A stretch of 54,065 bases of DNA from Rhodospirillaceae bacterium (GTDB taxonomy: Bacteria; Pseudomonadota; Alphaproteobacteria; CACIAM-22H2): assembly GCA_027490975.1 (NCBI GenBank), contig JAIXXA010000028.1, positions 1 through 54,065 of the forward strand, in the 5' to 3' direction. Shown one piece after another: positions 25,299 to 32,699 of the stretch; within the stretch, counting starts at the first letter, position 1; every line of letters begins with the position of its first letter. A program made the translations under genes and the position numbers. Under the pieces are notes generated by a model. That model saw only the letters and a program-made list of their open reading frames with translations. It was not told where the DNA came from and made no database searches.

Positions 25299-27110
25299 TC
25301 AGCCGAAGATGAAGTCTTGCGACGTCAGGTTCACGGCCGAGAATTTCTCGAGCACGATCGAGTCGTTCGTGCCGAGCGTGATCACCGTGTTTTGGCCCTG
25401 CTGGGCGATCGACACGTCGGCGAAGGTGAGCGCCTGGTTGTCGGCCTTCCAGTAGGCGGACAGGTCGATCGTGTTGTCGCCGTTGCCGAAGTCGCGGATC
25501 GTGTCGCGGCCCGAACCGTTGGCGAAGGCAAAACGGTCGTCGCCCGCCCCGCCGATCAGCGTGTCGTTGCCGGCCCCGCCCACGAGCCAGTCGTTGCCCG
25601 CACCGCCATTGACGCTGTCGTTGCCCATACCGCCGACGAATTGGTCGTTGCCGTTGCCCATCGTGATGTTCGAGGCGGCGTAGAGGCCGCGCAGCTCGAC
25701 CGTGTCGTTGCCGTCGGTTTCGCGCGCGCCGCCGTCGTCGGCGTTCATGCCGAGCACGAAGCCTGCATGTGCCATTTCGACGAGGATCGTGTCGTTGCCG
25801 GCACCGCCCGAAATCCTGAAGTGCGAGAGCGGGCCGGTCGCTTCGTTGGCGTCGTTGTCCCAGGCCGCGTCGAACGAAATCGCGATCGCGTCGTCGCCGG
25901 CCCCGCCGCGCGCTTCGGCCACGCCGTCGGCGTCGAAGATGCGGTCGTTGCCGTTGCCGCCATGCATCGTGTCCATGAACCCTGCGTCGCCGACCAGCGT
26001 GTCGTCGCCGTTGCCGCCGTGCAGATAGTCGTTGCCCGCGCCGCCGGCCAGCGTGTCGTTGCCGTCGTCGCCCGCGAGGCGATCGTCGCCTTCGCCGCCG
26101 CCGATGAGGTCGTCGCCGTTGCCGCCGCCCAGCGTGTCGTTGCCGATCCCGCCGGCCAGCACGTCGGTGCCGTTGCCGCCATAGACCTTGTCGTCGCCTT
26201 CGTCGCCGCTGACGCGATCGTTGCCGTCGCTGCCGTGCAGATGGTCGTTGCCCGTCGAGCCGAAGATCGTGTCGTTGTCGGCGCCGCCATGGAGCGTGTC
26301 GTCGCCTTCGCCGCCGTTCAGCAGGTCGTCGCCTTCGCCGCCGTGCAGAAAGTCGTTGCCGAGGCCGCCTGCGAGCGTGTCGTTGCCGTCGTCGCCTGCC
26401 AGGCGGTCGTCGCCGTCGTCGCCGAGCAGCAGATCGTCGCCGTTGCCGCCGCCCAACGTGTCGTTGCCGAGGCCGCCGGCCAGCGTGTCGTTGCCGTCGC
26501 CGCCGTGGAGCGTGTCGTCGCCTTCGTCACCGCTGAGGCGGTCGTCGCCTTGGCCGCCGCTCAAGAGGTCGTTGCCGGTCCAGCCATGCAGCGTGTCGTT
26601 GCCGTCGCCGCCGTAAACCTTGTCGTCGCCTTCGTCGCCGCCGAGCCAATCGTTGCCGTCGCCGCCGAAGATCGTGTCGTCGCCGAGGCCGCCCCACACG
26701 GTATCGTCGCCCGAGCCTGCGTCCACGCGGTCGTTGCCGGCACCGGCCAGCACGAAGTCGTTGCCCGAGCCTGCCCAAACCGAATCGTTGCCTTCGCCCG
26801 CATGGATCGCGTCGTTGCCGGCGCCGGCATCGATGCGGTCGTCGCCTTCGCCTGCGTTGATCAGATCGTCGCCGGCCCCGGACCAAATCGAGTCGTTGCC
26901 TTCGCCCGCATAGATCGTGTCTTTGCCGCCGCCCGTGCGGATCTGGTCGTCGCCGGCATTGGCGCCGATCAGGTTGTCGCCTTCGCGCCCGTTGATGAGA
27001 TCGTTGCCGTTGCTGCCGTACAGCGTGTCGGCACCCAAAGTGCCGGTGATGCGGGTCGCGGTTTGCTGCCAAAGGGCTTGGTTGAAGGTCGGGGTCGGGG
27101 ACGTCGTCAT
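25299..27110 (-). CDS. RTX (hemolysin-type calcium-binding repeat) secreted protein, large paralogue
   Basis: This is a predicted type I-secreted calcium-binding protein, 603 aa. After about 25 residues it consists largely of GGxGxDxLx nonapeptides (for example GGDGNDTLAGGLGNDTLGGG), which form calcium-bound parallel beta rolls. There is no Sec signal and no enzymatic domain. The last ~240 residues are homologous to the neighbouring RTX protein and end QDFIFG, like a type I C-terminal export signal. The start MTTSPTPTF has AAAGGACC about 9 bases upstream. No secretion ABC transporter is in the window. Codon-level repetition reflects the protein repeats. Confidence 0.9.
   Translation of the reverse strand: MTTSPTPTFNQALWQQTATRITGTLGADTLYGSNGNDLINGREGDNLIGANAGDDQIRTGGGKDTIYAGEGNDSIWSGAGDDLINAGEGDDRIDAGAGNDAIHAGEGNDSVWAGSGNDFVLAGAGNDRVDAGSGDDTVWGGLGDDTIFGGDGNDWLGGDEGDDKVYGGDGNDTLHGWTGNDLLSGGQGDDRLSGDEGDDTLHGGDGNDTLAGGLGNDTLGGGNGDDLLLGDDGDDRLAGDDGNDTLAGGLGNDFLHGGEGDDLLNGGEGDDTLHGGADNDTIFGSTGNDHLHGSDGNDRVSGDEGDDKVYGGNGTDVLAGGIGNDTLGGGNGDDLIGGGEGDDRLAGDDGNDTLAGGAGNDYLHGGNGDDTLVGDAGFMDTMHGGNGNDRIFDADGVAEARGGAGDDAIAISFDAAWDNDANEATGPLSHFRISGGAGNDTILVEMAHAGFVLGMNADDGGARETDGNDTVELRGLYAASNITMGNGNDQFVGGMGNDSVNGGAGNDWLVGGAGNDTLIGGAGDDRFAFANGSGRDTIRDFGNGDNTIDLSAYWKADNQALTFADVSIAQQGQNTVITLGTNDSIVLEKFSAVNLTSQDFIFG
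26060..27035 (-). repeat. Tandem 27-base RTX-coding repeats
   Basis: The DNA repeats in units of about 27 bases, each encoding one GGxGxDxLx nonapeptide, with near-identical stretches such as GTCGTCGCCTTCGCCGCC on the plus strand. The array is a likely site of unit gain or loss by slippage or recombination. Confidence 0.8.
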
Positions 27111-27150
27111 GGGCTTTGGTCCTTTGTCGAGAGAAGATAATTGGATTTAT

Positions 27151-27163
27151 ATCGAATTTTAGA
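27151..27163 (-). promoter_or_regulatory. Shared AT-rich box upstream of the large RTX gene
   Basis: TCTAAAATTCGAT in the gene direction is identical to the flgB upstream box at 7830-7842 and ends 41 bases before the RTX start codon. It sits in a strongly AT-rich spacer. The function is inferred from conservation of sequence and spacing only. Confidence 0.45.
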
Positions 27164-27171
27164 TAAAAGAC

Positions 27172-27204
27172 AATAGATATTTATTGGTATACCAAATATC
27201 TATT
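27172..27204. repeat. Near-perfect 33-base palindrome between the RTX genes
   Basis: The arms AATAGATATTT and AAATATCTATT flank a central perfect GGTATACC, with a single unpaired A breaking symmetry. It lies between the two tandem RTX genes, 62 bases upstream of the ATG at 27110. It could be an operator for a dimeric regulator, a cruciform, or a transcript hairpin ending the upstream RTX mRNA. The lack of G/C in the arms argues against a typical terminator. Confidence 0.6.
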
Positions 27205-27275
27205 AACTTATTGAAAAATAATAATAATATACCCTACGGATTCTTAAAGGAGCGACTTGATGCGGGAAAACGGCT

Positions 27276-28514
27276 TTAGCCGAAGAAAAAATCGCCGACC
27301 GCAAGCGACTTGGCCGAGACGCCCGAGAGCGTGACCGAGTCCGACGCGCCGAGCGTGATGACCGTGTTGTTGCCCTGCTGGGCGATCGCGAGGTTTTCGA
27401 AGGCGAGAGCTTCGCCCTTGTCGCCCAGATAGCCCTGCAGGTCGATCAGGTCGGTGCCGACGGTGAAATCGGCAATCGTGTCGCGGCCGGTGCCGTTGGC
27501 GAAGATGAAACGGTCGGCCCCGTCGCTGCCGGTCAGCAGGTCGTTGCCTGCACCGCCCGCGAGCCAATCCGACCCCTTGCCGCCATTGACGTTGTCGTTG
27601 CCGATGCCGCCGACGAAATAGTCGTCGCCGCCGCCCATCGACACGACCGAATTGCCGTAGATGCCCGAGAGTTCGACATAGTCGTTGCCGTCCTGGTCGC
27701 TCGCCGAAATCTCGTCGGCCCGCATGTTCAAAAAGAGCTTGGCGTTGTCCATGGCCACAAAGATCGCGTCGTTGCCGTACCCGCCCGAGATCTTGCCGTC
27801 GGAACGCGCGGTGCTATCGGCGGCGAATGAAACCGCGATCAGATCGTCGCCGGCCCCGCCGTGGGCGCCCAGCACGCCGTCATTGTCGAAAATGCGGTCG
27901 TTGCCGTTGCCGCCGAACATGCGGTCCTTGTAGCCGGCGTCGCCCACGAGCGTGTCGTCGCCTTCGCCGCCGTCGAGATAATCGTCGCCCGACCAGCCGA
28001 CCAGCGTGTCGTTGCCGTCGCCGCCGATCGCGCTGTCGTCGCCATCGTCGCCGCCCAGGCGGTCGTCGCCGCTGCCGCCTTCGAGCTGGTCGTTGTCGAG
28101 GCTGGCCCACACCGTGTCGTCGCCTTCGCCCGCGATCACCGTGTCTTTGCCTGCCCCCGCGTGGATCGTGTCGTTGCCCGAACCGGCGTCGATATAGTCG
28201 TTGCCCGCACCTGCATGGACGCGGTCGCCGCCGCCGGCGGCGATGATCTTGCTGTCGTAGCCAGCACCGTCGTCGTGCACGACGATGAGGTCGTTTTTGT
28301 CGCCCGTTTCCACGCCTTCGCCGCTTCTGACGTTGAGCACGCTGGCGGTGCGAAGCCATTCGGCATCGAGCTTTTCGGTCTCCTCGGCGGACACCGTCTT
28401 TTCGTCCTGCATCGCGGCCGCAGCTTCCTTTTCGCCGTCGAGCGAAAGGACGATTGCGTCTTCGGAAGCGGCGAGAAGCTGGTCGAAGTTGCTGTCGGTG
28501 GCGCGGTTGATCAT
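27276..28514 (-). CDS. RTX (hemolysin-type calcium-binding repeat) secreted protein, small paralogue
   Basis: This is a predicted type I-secreted calcium-binding protein of 412 aa from the ATG at 28514, which has AAGGA nine bases upstream. A frame extension to 28550 lacks a ribosome site. Roughly 90 non-repeat, acidic N-terminal residues (MINRATDSNFDQLLAASEDA) precede the GAGNDxIxAG repeats. The C-terminal ~240 residues parallel the larger neighbour (AIAQQGNNTVITLGASDSV), ending VGDFFFG. The two genes are tandem duplicates that diverged in head and repeat number. Confidence 0.9.
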   Translation of the reverse strand: MINRATDSNFDQLLAASEDAIVLSLDGEKEAAAAMQDEKTVSAEETEKLDAEWLRTASVLNVRSGEGVETGDKNDLIVVHDDGAGYDSKIIAAGGGDRVHAGAGNDYIDAGSGNDTIHAGAGKDTVIAGEGDDTVWASLDNDQLEGGSGDDRLGGDDGDDSAIGGDGNDTLVGWSGDDYLDGGEGDDTLVGDAGYKDRMFGGNGNDRIFDNDGVLGAHGGAGDDLIAVSFAADSTARSDGKISGGYGNDAIFVAMDNAKLFLNMRADEISASDQDGNDYVELSGIYGNSVVSMGGGDDYFVGGIGNDNVNGGKGSDWLAGGAGNDLLTGSDGADRFIFANGTGRDTIADFTVGTDLIDLQGYLGDKGEALAFENLAIAQQGNNTVITLGASDSVTLSGVSAKSLAVGDFFFG

Positions 28515-28720
28515 CGCAGCGAGTCCTTGATTGTTTGGTCCTGCGAGCATTTAAATCAAATTTTAAATAAAAATCAATCTTTTTTATGTCTATTGAATAA
28601 GAATTTCGAATGATTTTTAATCCTGAAAACATACATGCTTACCATTTCGTTAATTATACAGTATAAATATGTAATTTAAGTGACCAGTTTGATTGGTGTT
28701 TGGAGCCGCTGAAAACTCGA
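28515..28720. other. AT-rich intergenic region upstream of the small RTX gene
   Basis: This 206-base AT-rich spacer separates the Hpt gene (stop at 28721) from the small RTX gene. It holds the shared box at 28555-28567 and several T/A runs. The composition contrasts with the GC-rich genes and matches the spacers at 27111-27275 and 7787-8041. No tRNA, ORF or clear terminator was found. Confidence 0.55.
28555..28567 (-). promoter_or_regulatory. Shared AT-rich box upstream of the small RTX gene
   Basis: TTTAAAATTTGAT in the gene direction matches 11 of 13 bases of the flgB and large-RTX boxes and ends 41 bases before the ATG at 28514. That is the same distance as in the other RTX gene, which also supports the chosen start codon. 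Confidence 0.4.
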
Positions 28721-29059
28721 TCAGGTGCGGGTTGCGATGACCCGGTCGAGGGCGTCGAAAGTCTCGGCGACGAGGCGGCGTAGCGTTTCGATCCGGCTGG
28801 CAGCCGCATCTGCCGAGAGGGTCGCCCCTGTTTGTTCGAGCGTGCGTGCGGCCTCGGCCATGGCGACGGCCCCCACCTCGAGCGCCGAGCCTTTCAGCGC
28901 ATGGGCTGCACGCGCAAGATCTTGTCCCAACAGTCCGGGCAGCAGCTCGATGCGCCGCGCCACATCGGTTTTGAACTGCGCGATCACGCGCCCGACCGCC
29001 TCGTCGCCAATATGAAGACGAAGCTCGGCCAAAACGCTGGAGTCGAAACCGCTGCTCAT
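28721..29059 (-). CDS. Hpt (histidine phosphotransfer) domain protein
   Basis: This is a stand-alone phosphorelay protein of 112 aa. The phospho-acceptor is His53 in ARAAHALKGSALEVGA, the classic Hpt HxxKGSA motif, within a four-helix bundle. The ATG at 29059 (MSSGFDSSVL) gives a normal Hpt length; an ATG at 29107 is an alternative. No hybrid kinase or receiver is adjacent, so its partners are encoded elsewhere. It follows the epimerase gene on the same strand. Confidence 0.88.
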   Translation of the reverse strand: MSSGFDSSVLAELRLHIGDEAVGRVIAQFKTDVARRIELLPGLLGQDLARAAHALKGSALEVGAVAMAEAARTLEQTGATLSADAAASRIETLRRLVAETFDALDRVIATRT

Positions 29060-29141
29060 GAAATCTGCCGACGGCAAAGGGATGACGGTCGCCGTTCGAT
29101 AGCGCATCTGACTGTGCGAGTAAATCGATGCGTGCAGAAGT

Positions 29142-30134
29142 TTAGCCGGGCGCAAAATCCGGATGGCGGTCGAGCCACGCGAGCCACGCGGCAACCGTCG
29201 CCGGGACGTTCCGCGAGGCATGGAAGCCGACATCGGCGGCAAGCCGCGTTACATCGAGCATTGCGCGGTCGCGCGGCGCATAGAGGTCGAGTGTGGCCTC
29301 GTGCGGTGCTTGGGCCACATTTGCCGCGAAGTGCGGGTAGCGCTGCTGCAGGGCAACTGCAAATTCGAGCAGGCTTGCCGTGTGCCCGGCTCCCACATTG
29401 TAGACCGGTGCGAGCGGCTGGGGCGCCGCCGTCACGCGCGCTACAGCGGCGCCAATATCCGGCGCATAGATCCAGTCGCGAATGCCGGCGCGCGGCAGCA
29501 GGCAGGTCCGGCCTTGGCACGCGTGGCGCAGTAGCTCAAAAGGCGGCGACAGCGTGTCGCGCAGGCCCGTGCTGTATTCCCACGGCCCGAAGGCGGGGCC
29601 GAGGCGCAGACACACGGCATCGCCGCGCGCGGCGTCGCGCAAGCGCGCGAGGCTGCGCTCGGCCGTGGATTTGCTGATCGCGTAGAGCGAGTCGGGCAAA
29701 GGTTCGACCGACTCGGCCGTCGGCACATCGCCGTAACCGGCCGCACCGTAGACGGCGACCGAAGAGAGATAGACAAACCGCGCCAGATCCGGCCCCGCGA
29801 GCGCTTGGTAAAGGGCGACGGCCGCGACCGCGTTGACGCTGAGAATGCGCGCCGCACTCTGTCGTTCGCGCTGCGGCCCCGCCGTGATTGCCGCCCCATA
29901 GACGACGCGGCGCACTTTGTGTTCCCGCACCAAGGCGACGAGGCTTTGCGTGTCGGCGGCATCGCCGGTCGCACATGCGAGGCGGCCTGGCAGTTTCGCA
30001 AAATCGGCAAGGGCCGCAGCCGGCGGTGCGGCGAGCCCCTGCAACACCACGGCTTCGCCCTTGGCGAGCAATGCTTCGACGATATTGAGGCCGACGAAGC
30101 CGCTGCCGCCGACGACGAGAATGGGACTGTCCAT
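29142..30134 (-). CDS. NAD-dependent epimerase/dehydratase (extended SDR)
   Basis: This is a 330-aa extended short-chain dehydrogenase of the nucleotide-sugar epimerase type. The N-terminal nucleotide motif is LVVGGSGFVGLNIVEALL. The catalytic region has VYLSSVAVYG and YAISK (YxxxK). The C-terminal domain reads PVYNVGAGHTASLLEFAVAL. The substrate is unknown. It is divergent from the DUF3095 gene across 62 bases. Confidence 0.87.
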   Translation of the reverse strand: MDSPILVVGGSGFVGLNIVEALLAKGEAVVLQGLAAPPAAALADFAKLPGRLACATGDAADTQSLVALVREHKVRRVVYGAAITAGPQRERQSAARILSVNAVAAVALYQALAGPDLARFVYLSSVAVYGAAGYGDVPTAESVEPLPDSLYAISKSTAERSLARLRDAARGDAVCLRLGPAFGPWEYSTGLRDTLSPPFELLRHACQGRTCLLPRAGIRDWIYAPDIGAAVARVTAAPQPLAPVYNVGAGHTASLLEFAVALQQRYPHFAANVAQAPHEATLDLYAPRDRAMLDVTRLAADVGFHASRNVPATVAAWLAWLDRHPDFAPG

Positions 30135-30196
30135 GGCGTCGATTTAACATGCCGTGCGGATCGTGCAACACTCGATCGTAGGAAAGGGGTGTCGCC

Positions 30197-31348
30197 ATGG
30201 CATCCGTCGAATTGCCGCTGATTGCCGACTTCGCACGCGAAGGAGCCGACCCTGCGCATTACGCGCGGCTTGGCCCGGATTGGGCGCTGGCGGTGGCCGA
30301 TATCGTCGGCAGCACGAAGCTTGCGGCTGCTGGGCGCGACAAAGACGTCAATTTTGTCGCAGGCGCCGCCGTCGCTGTTTTGAGCGCGGCGGCACGCGAC
30401 GGGGATGGCCCGGTTGCCTGCCAGTTCGGCGGCGACGGGGCAATTGCGGCGGTGCCGCCCGCCCGCATTGCCGATACGCGCACGGCGCTGGCGGCCCTCG
30501 CGCATTGGGCAGACGCCGAATACGGCATTTCGTTGCGCGTGGGAATCGTGCCGGTCGCTTCGCTATACGCAAAGGGCCTCGACGCTTTCGCGGCGCTGCA
30601 GGATTTCGGCAATCGCAATGCGTTCGGCCTGTTTCTGGGCGACGGCATCGTCGCGGCCGACGCGTGGGTCAAACAGGATTCCCAATGGCAAGTGCCGCCC
30701 GCTCCCGGGCCGCTTGCGGGGCTCGAGGGCCTGTCCTGTCGCTGGCAGCCGGTCGCCGCGCGCCACGGCGTGGTGCTGTGCGTAATCGCCGATCCGGTCG
30801 CGCCGGGCCGGGCGGGGCTTGCCGCACTCGGCCGTGTGCTGGCGCAGATCGACGCGTGCACGCGCGGGCTCGATGCGGCCCCGCTCGGCGACGGATCGCC
30901 GATCAAGCCGCGTCTGATGCCGAGCCTTGCCGCCTTGCGCTTGGAAGCGCGCGCAAGCCCGCGCGGCCAGCGCGTGCGGCGCGTGGCGACCGCCCTGTTT
31001 GGGGCGTTCGTTGCCTATATCGTGCATCTGTGCGGCGGCAAATTGGGGGCGATCGACATAGCGCGCTACCGGCGCGACATGGCGATCCGCTCGGACTATC
31101 GCAAAGCCGCAGGCGGCCCGCGGCTTGTGCTCGACGTAACGCCGGACACCGCTGCGCGCATCGAGGCCGTGCTGGCGGCAGCCGAAGCGACCGGCGACAT
31201 CCGGTTCGGCCTTGCGCGCGCCGATGCCACGACCATCACATGCCTGGTCGGCAACTTTGCCGCCGACCGGCACGTGCATTTCGTCGATGGGGCCGGCCTC
31301 GGCTTTTGGCGCGCGTCCGAAATCCTGAAAGCCAAAAAGGCGGCTTAG
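30197..31348 (+). CDS. DUF3095 protein with nucleotidyl-cyclase-like domain
   Basis: This 383-aa soluble protein begins with a cyclase-like stretch, LAVADIVGSTKLAAAGRDKD, comparable to the metal-binding DIVGST motif of class III adenylate cyclases. CQFGGDGAIAAVPP follows, like the second metal site region. The C-terminal half contains two more alpha/beta segments. This organisation is that of DUF3095, whose activity is uncharacterised. The start ATG has an AGGAAAGGGG site. It converges on the SDR gene, with 3 bases between the stops. Confidence 0.82.
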   Translation: MASVELPLIADFAREGADPAHYARLGPDWALAVADIVGSTKLAAAGRDKDVNFVAGAAVAVLSAAARDGDGPVACQFGGDGAIAAVPPARIADTRTALAALAHWADAEYGISLRVGIVPVASLYAKGLDAFAALQDFGNRNAFGLFLGDGIVAADAWVKQDSQWQVPPAPGPLAGLEGLSCRWQPVAARHGVVLCVIADPVAPGRAGLAALGRVLAQIDACTRGLDAAPLGDGSPIKPRLMPSLAALRLEARASPRGQRVRRVATALFGAFVAYIVHLCGGKLGAIDIARYRRDMAIRSDYRKAAGGPRLVLDVTPDTAARIEAVLAAAEATGDIRFGLARADATTITCLVGNFAADRHVHFVDGAGLGFWRASEILKAKKAA

Positions 31349-31351
31349 GCG

Positions 31352-32116
31352 TCAGCCGCGGCCGATGAACGGCATTTTGCTGGCCATCACGGTCACGAAC
31401 TGCACGTTGGCGTCGAGCGGCAACGACGCCATATGCACAACCGTGCTCGCCACATGGGCTGCATCCATTGTCGGTTCGACCGCCGTCGTGCCGTTGGCCT
31501 GCGGCACACCTTTCGCCATCCGCGCCGTCATGTCGGTCGCCGCATTGCCGATGTCGATCTGGCCGCATGCGATGTCGTAGCGCCGCCCGTCGAGCGAGGT
31601 GCTCTTGGTGAGGCCGGTGATCGCGTGTTTTGTCGCCGTATAGACGCCGGAGCCGGGGCGCGGCGCATGCGCCGAGATCGAGCCGTTGTTGATGATGCGT
31701 CCGCCCTGCGGGGTCTGCGCTTTCATGGCGCGGAAAGCGGCGCGCGTGCAGTAGAACATGCCGTTGAGATTGACGTCGACGATGCTGCGCCACCGGTCGG
31801 GTTCGATGTCTTCGATCGACGTCGCGGGCAAGTTGGTGCCTGCATTGTTGAACAGCAGATCGACGCGCCCGAACTCGGCCACCGTTTTGGCGAACAGCGC
31901 ATCGACCGCCTTGTCGTCGGCGACGTCGGTCGGCACGGCAAGGCACGTGCCTTTGGCCAAGGCTTTGGTCTCGGCCAGCGCATCGGCTCGGCGGCCGGCG
32001 AGCACCACCTTGTAGCCTGCCGCAGTCAAGGCCAAGGCGACGGCGCGCCCCACGCCGGATCCGGCACCGGTGACGACGGCGACTTTGGCGATGGCAGCAG
32101 TGTCGGACGAAGGCAT
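31352..32116 (-). CDS. Short-chain dehydrogenase/reductase (SDR)
   Basis: This is a classical SDR oxidoreductase of 254 aa. The NAD(P) motif is [25 protein letters not shown] is the NNAG motif, and the catalytic Ser and YTATK (YxxxK) follow [16 protein letters not shown]. The substrate is unknown. It lies downstream of the pseudokinase/membrane-protein pair on the same strand, with a 64-base gap; shared transcription is possible but unproven. Confidence 0.92.
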   Translation of the reverse strand: MPSSDTAAIAKVAVVTGAGSGVGRAVALALTAAGYKVVLAGRRADALAETKALAKGTCLAVPTDVADDKAVDALFAKTVAEFGRVDLLFNNAGTNLPATSIEDIEPDRWRSIVDVNLNGMFYCTRAAFRAMKAQTPQGGRIINNGSISAHAPRPGSGVYTATKHAITGLTKSTSLDGRRYDIACGQIDIGNAATDMTARMAKGVPQANGTTAVEPTMDAAHVASTVVHMASLPLDANVQFVTVMASKMPFIGRG

Positions 32117-32180
32117 GCGTGTTCTCCCGGATCGTGTTTTTCGGTGCAGCTTTGGTTTTGATGCGCCGTCGGCGCCGAGA

Positions 32181-32699
32181 CTAGCCGTCGCTGCGGCTGA
32201 AATCGAGCTTGACGGTGGAGACGTTCGCGCCCCACTCGTCGACCAGCGTCTGCTGGCGTTCGCCGAGCGCCGCTTTCTCTCGGTCTTCTTCGGTCTTGGC
32301 AATCCGGCGCGTGACGAGCGGAATGAAATAATAGAGTCCGTACCCGATCGCGGCGCCGAAAAGCGGAAAGAGATAGGCGGGCGCGAACAGCAGAGGGTTT
32401 GCCCTGAACTGCCCAGTGACCGACAGCAGCACGAAGGGCAGGGCCCCAGCCATGTTGAGCGTGCCCACGCACACCATGCCGCGACGGTCGGGGTCGTCGT
32501 CGATGAGGCCCATCGCCAACGTGGGCAGGCATGCGATCGCAAAATAGAACGCGATCACAGGCCAAGCGACCAGCAGGCCGACCAGCAGCACGCCCGCCAG
32601 CAGCCAGGCGGCCGGCGCCATGCGGCGCACCCAGCCCGTCGAGCGCCGGCGTGCGCGCTCGATCGCGTTCTCGGGTGTCGCGCCGGTGCGCTTGTTCAT
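32181..32699 (-). CDS. Membrane protein of unknown function, coupled to the pseudokinase
   Basis: This is a 172-aa protein with three or four hydrophobic segments (for example [20 protein letters not shown] and [20 protein letters not shown]), a basic N-terminus and a charged C-terminal tail ([20 protein letters not shown]). The ATG at 32699 overlaps the pseudokinase stop as ATGA, so co-translation and possibly a complex are likely. No family is recognised. Confidence 0.7.
   Translation of the reverse strand: MNKRTGATPENAIERARRRSTGWVRRMAPAAWLLAGVLLVGLLVAWPVIAFYFAIACLPTLAMGLIDDDPDRRGMVCVGTLNMAGALPFVLLSVTGQFRANPLLFAPAYLFPLFGAAIGYGLYYFIPLVTRRIAKTEEDREKAALGERQQTLVDEWGANVSTVKLDFSRSDG

Noticed and set aside
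26188-26913. Plus-strand Ser/Pro-rich open frames opposite the RTX gene
   Set aside because: These repetitive translations (SLPSPP-like) are the antisense of the RTX repeats, with no ribosome site or independent gene signal.
26060-27035. Regularly repeated DNA resembling a CRISPR array
   Set aside because: The period is about 27 bases without unique spacers and it encodes GGxGxDxLx RTX repeats in frame.
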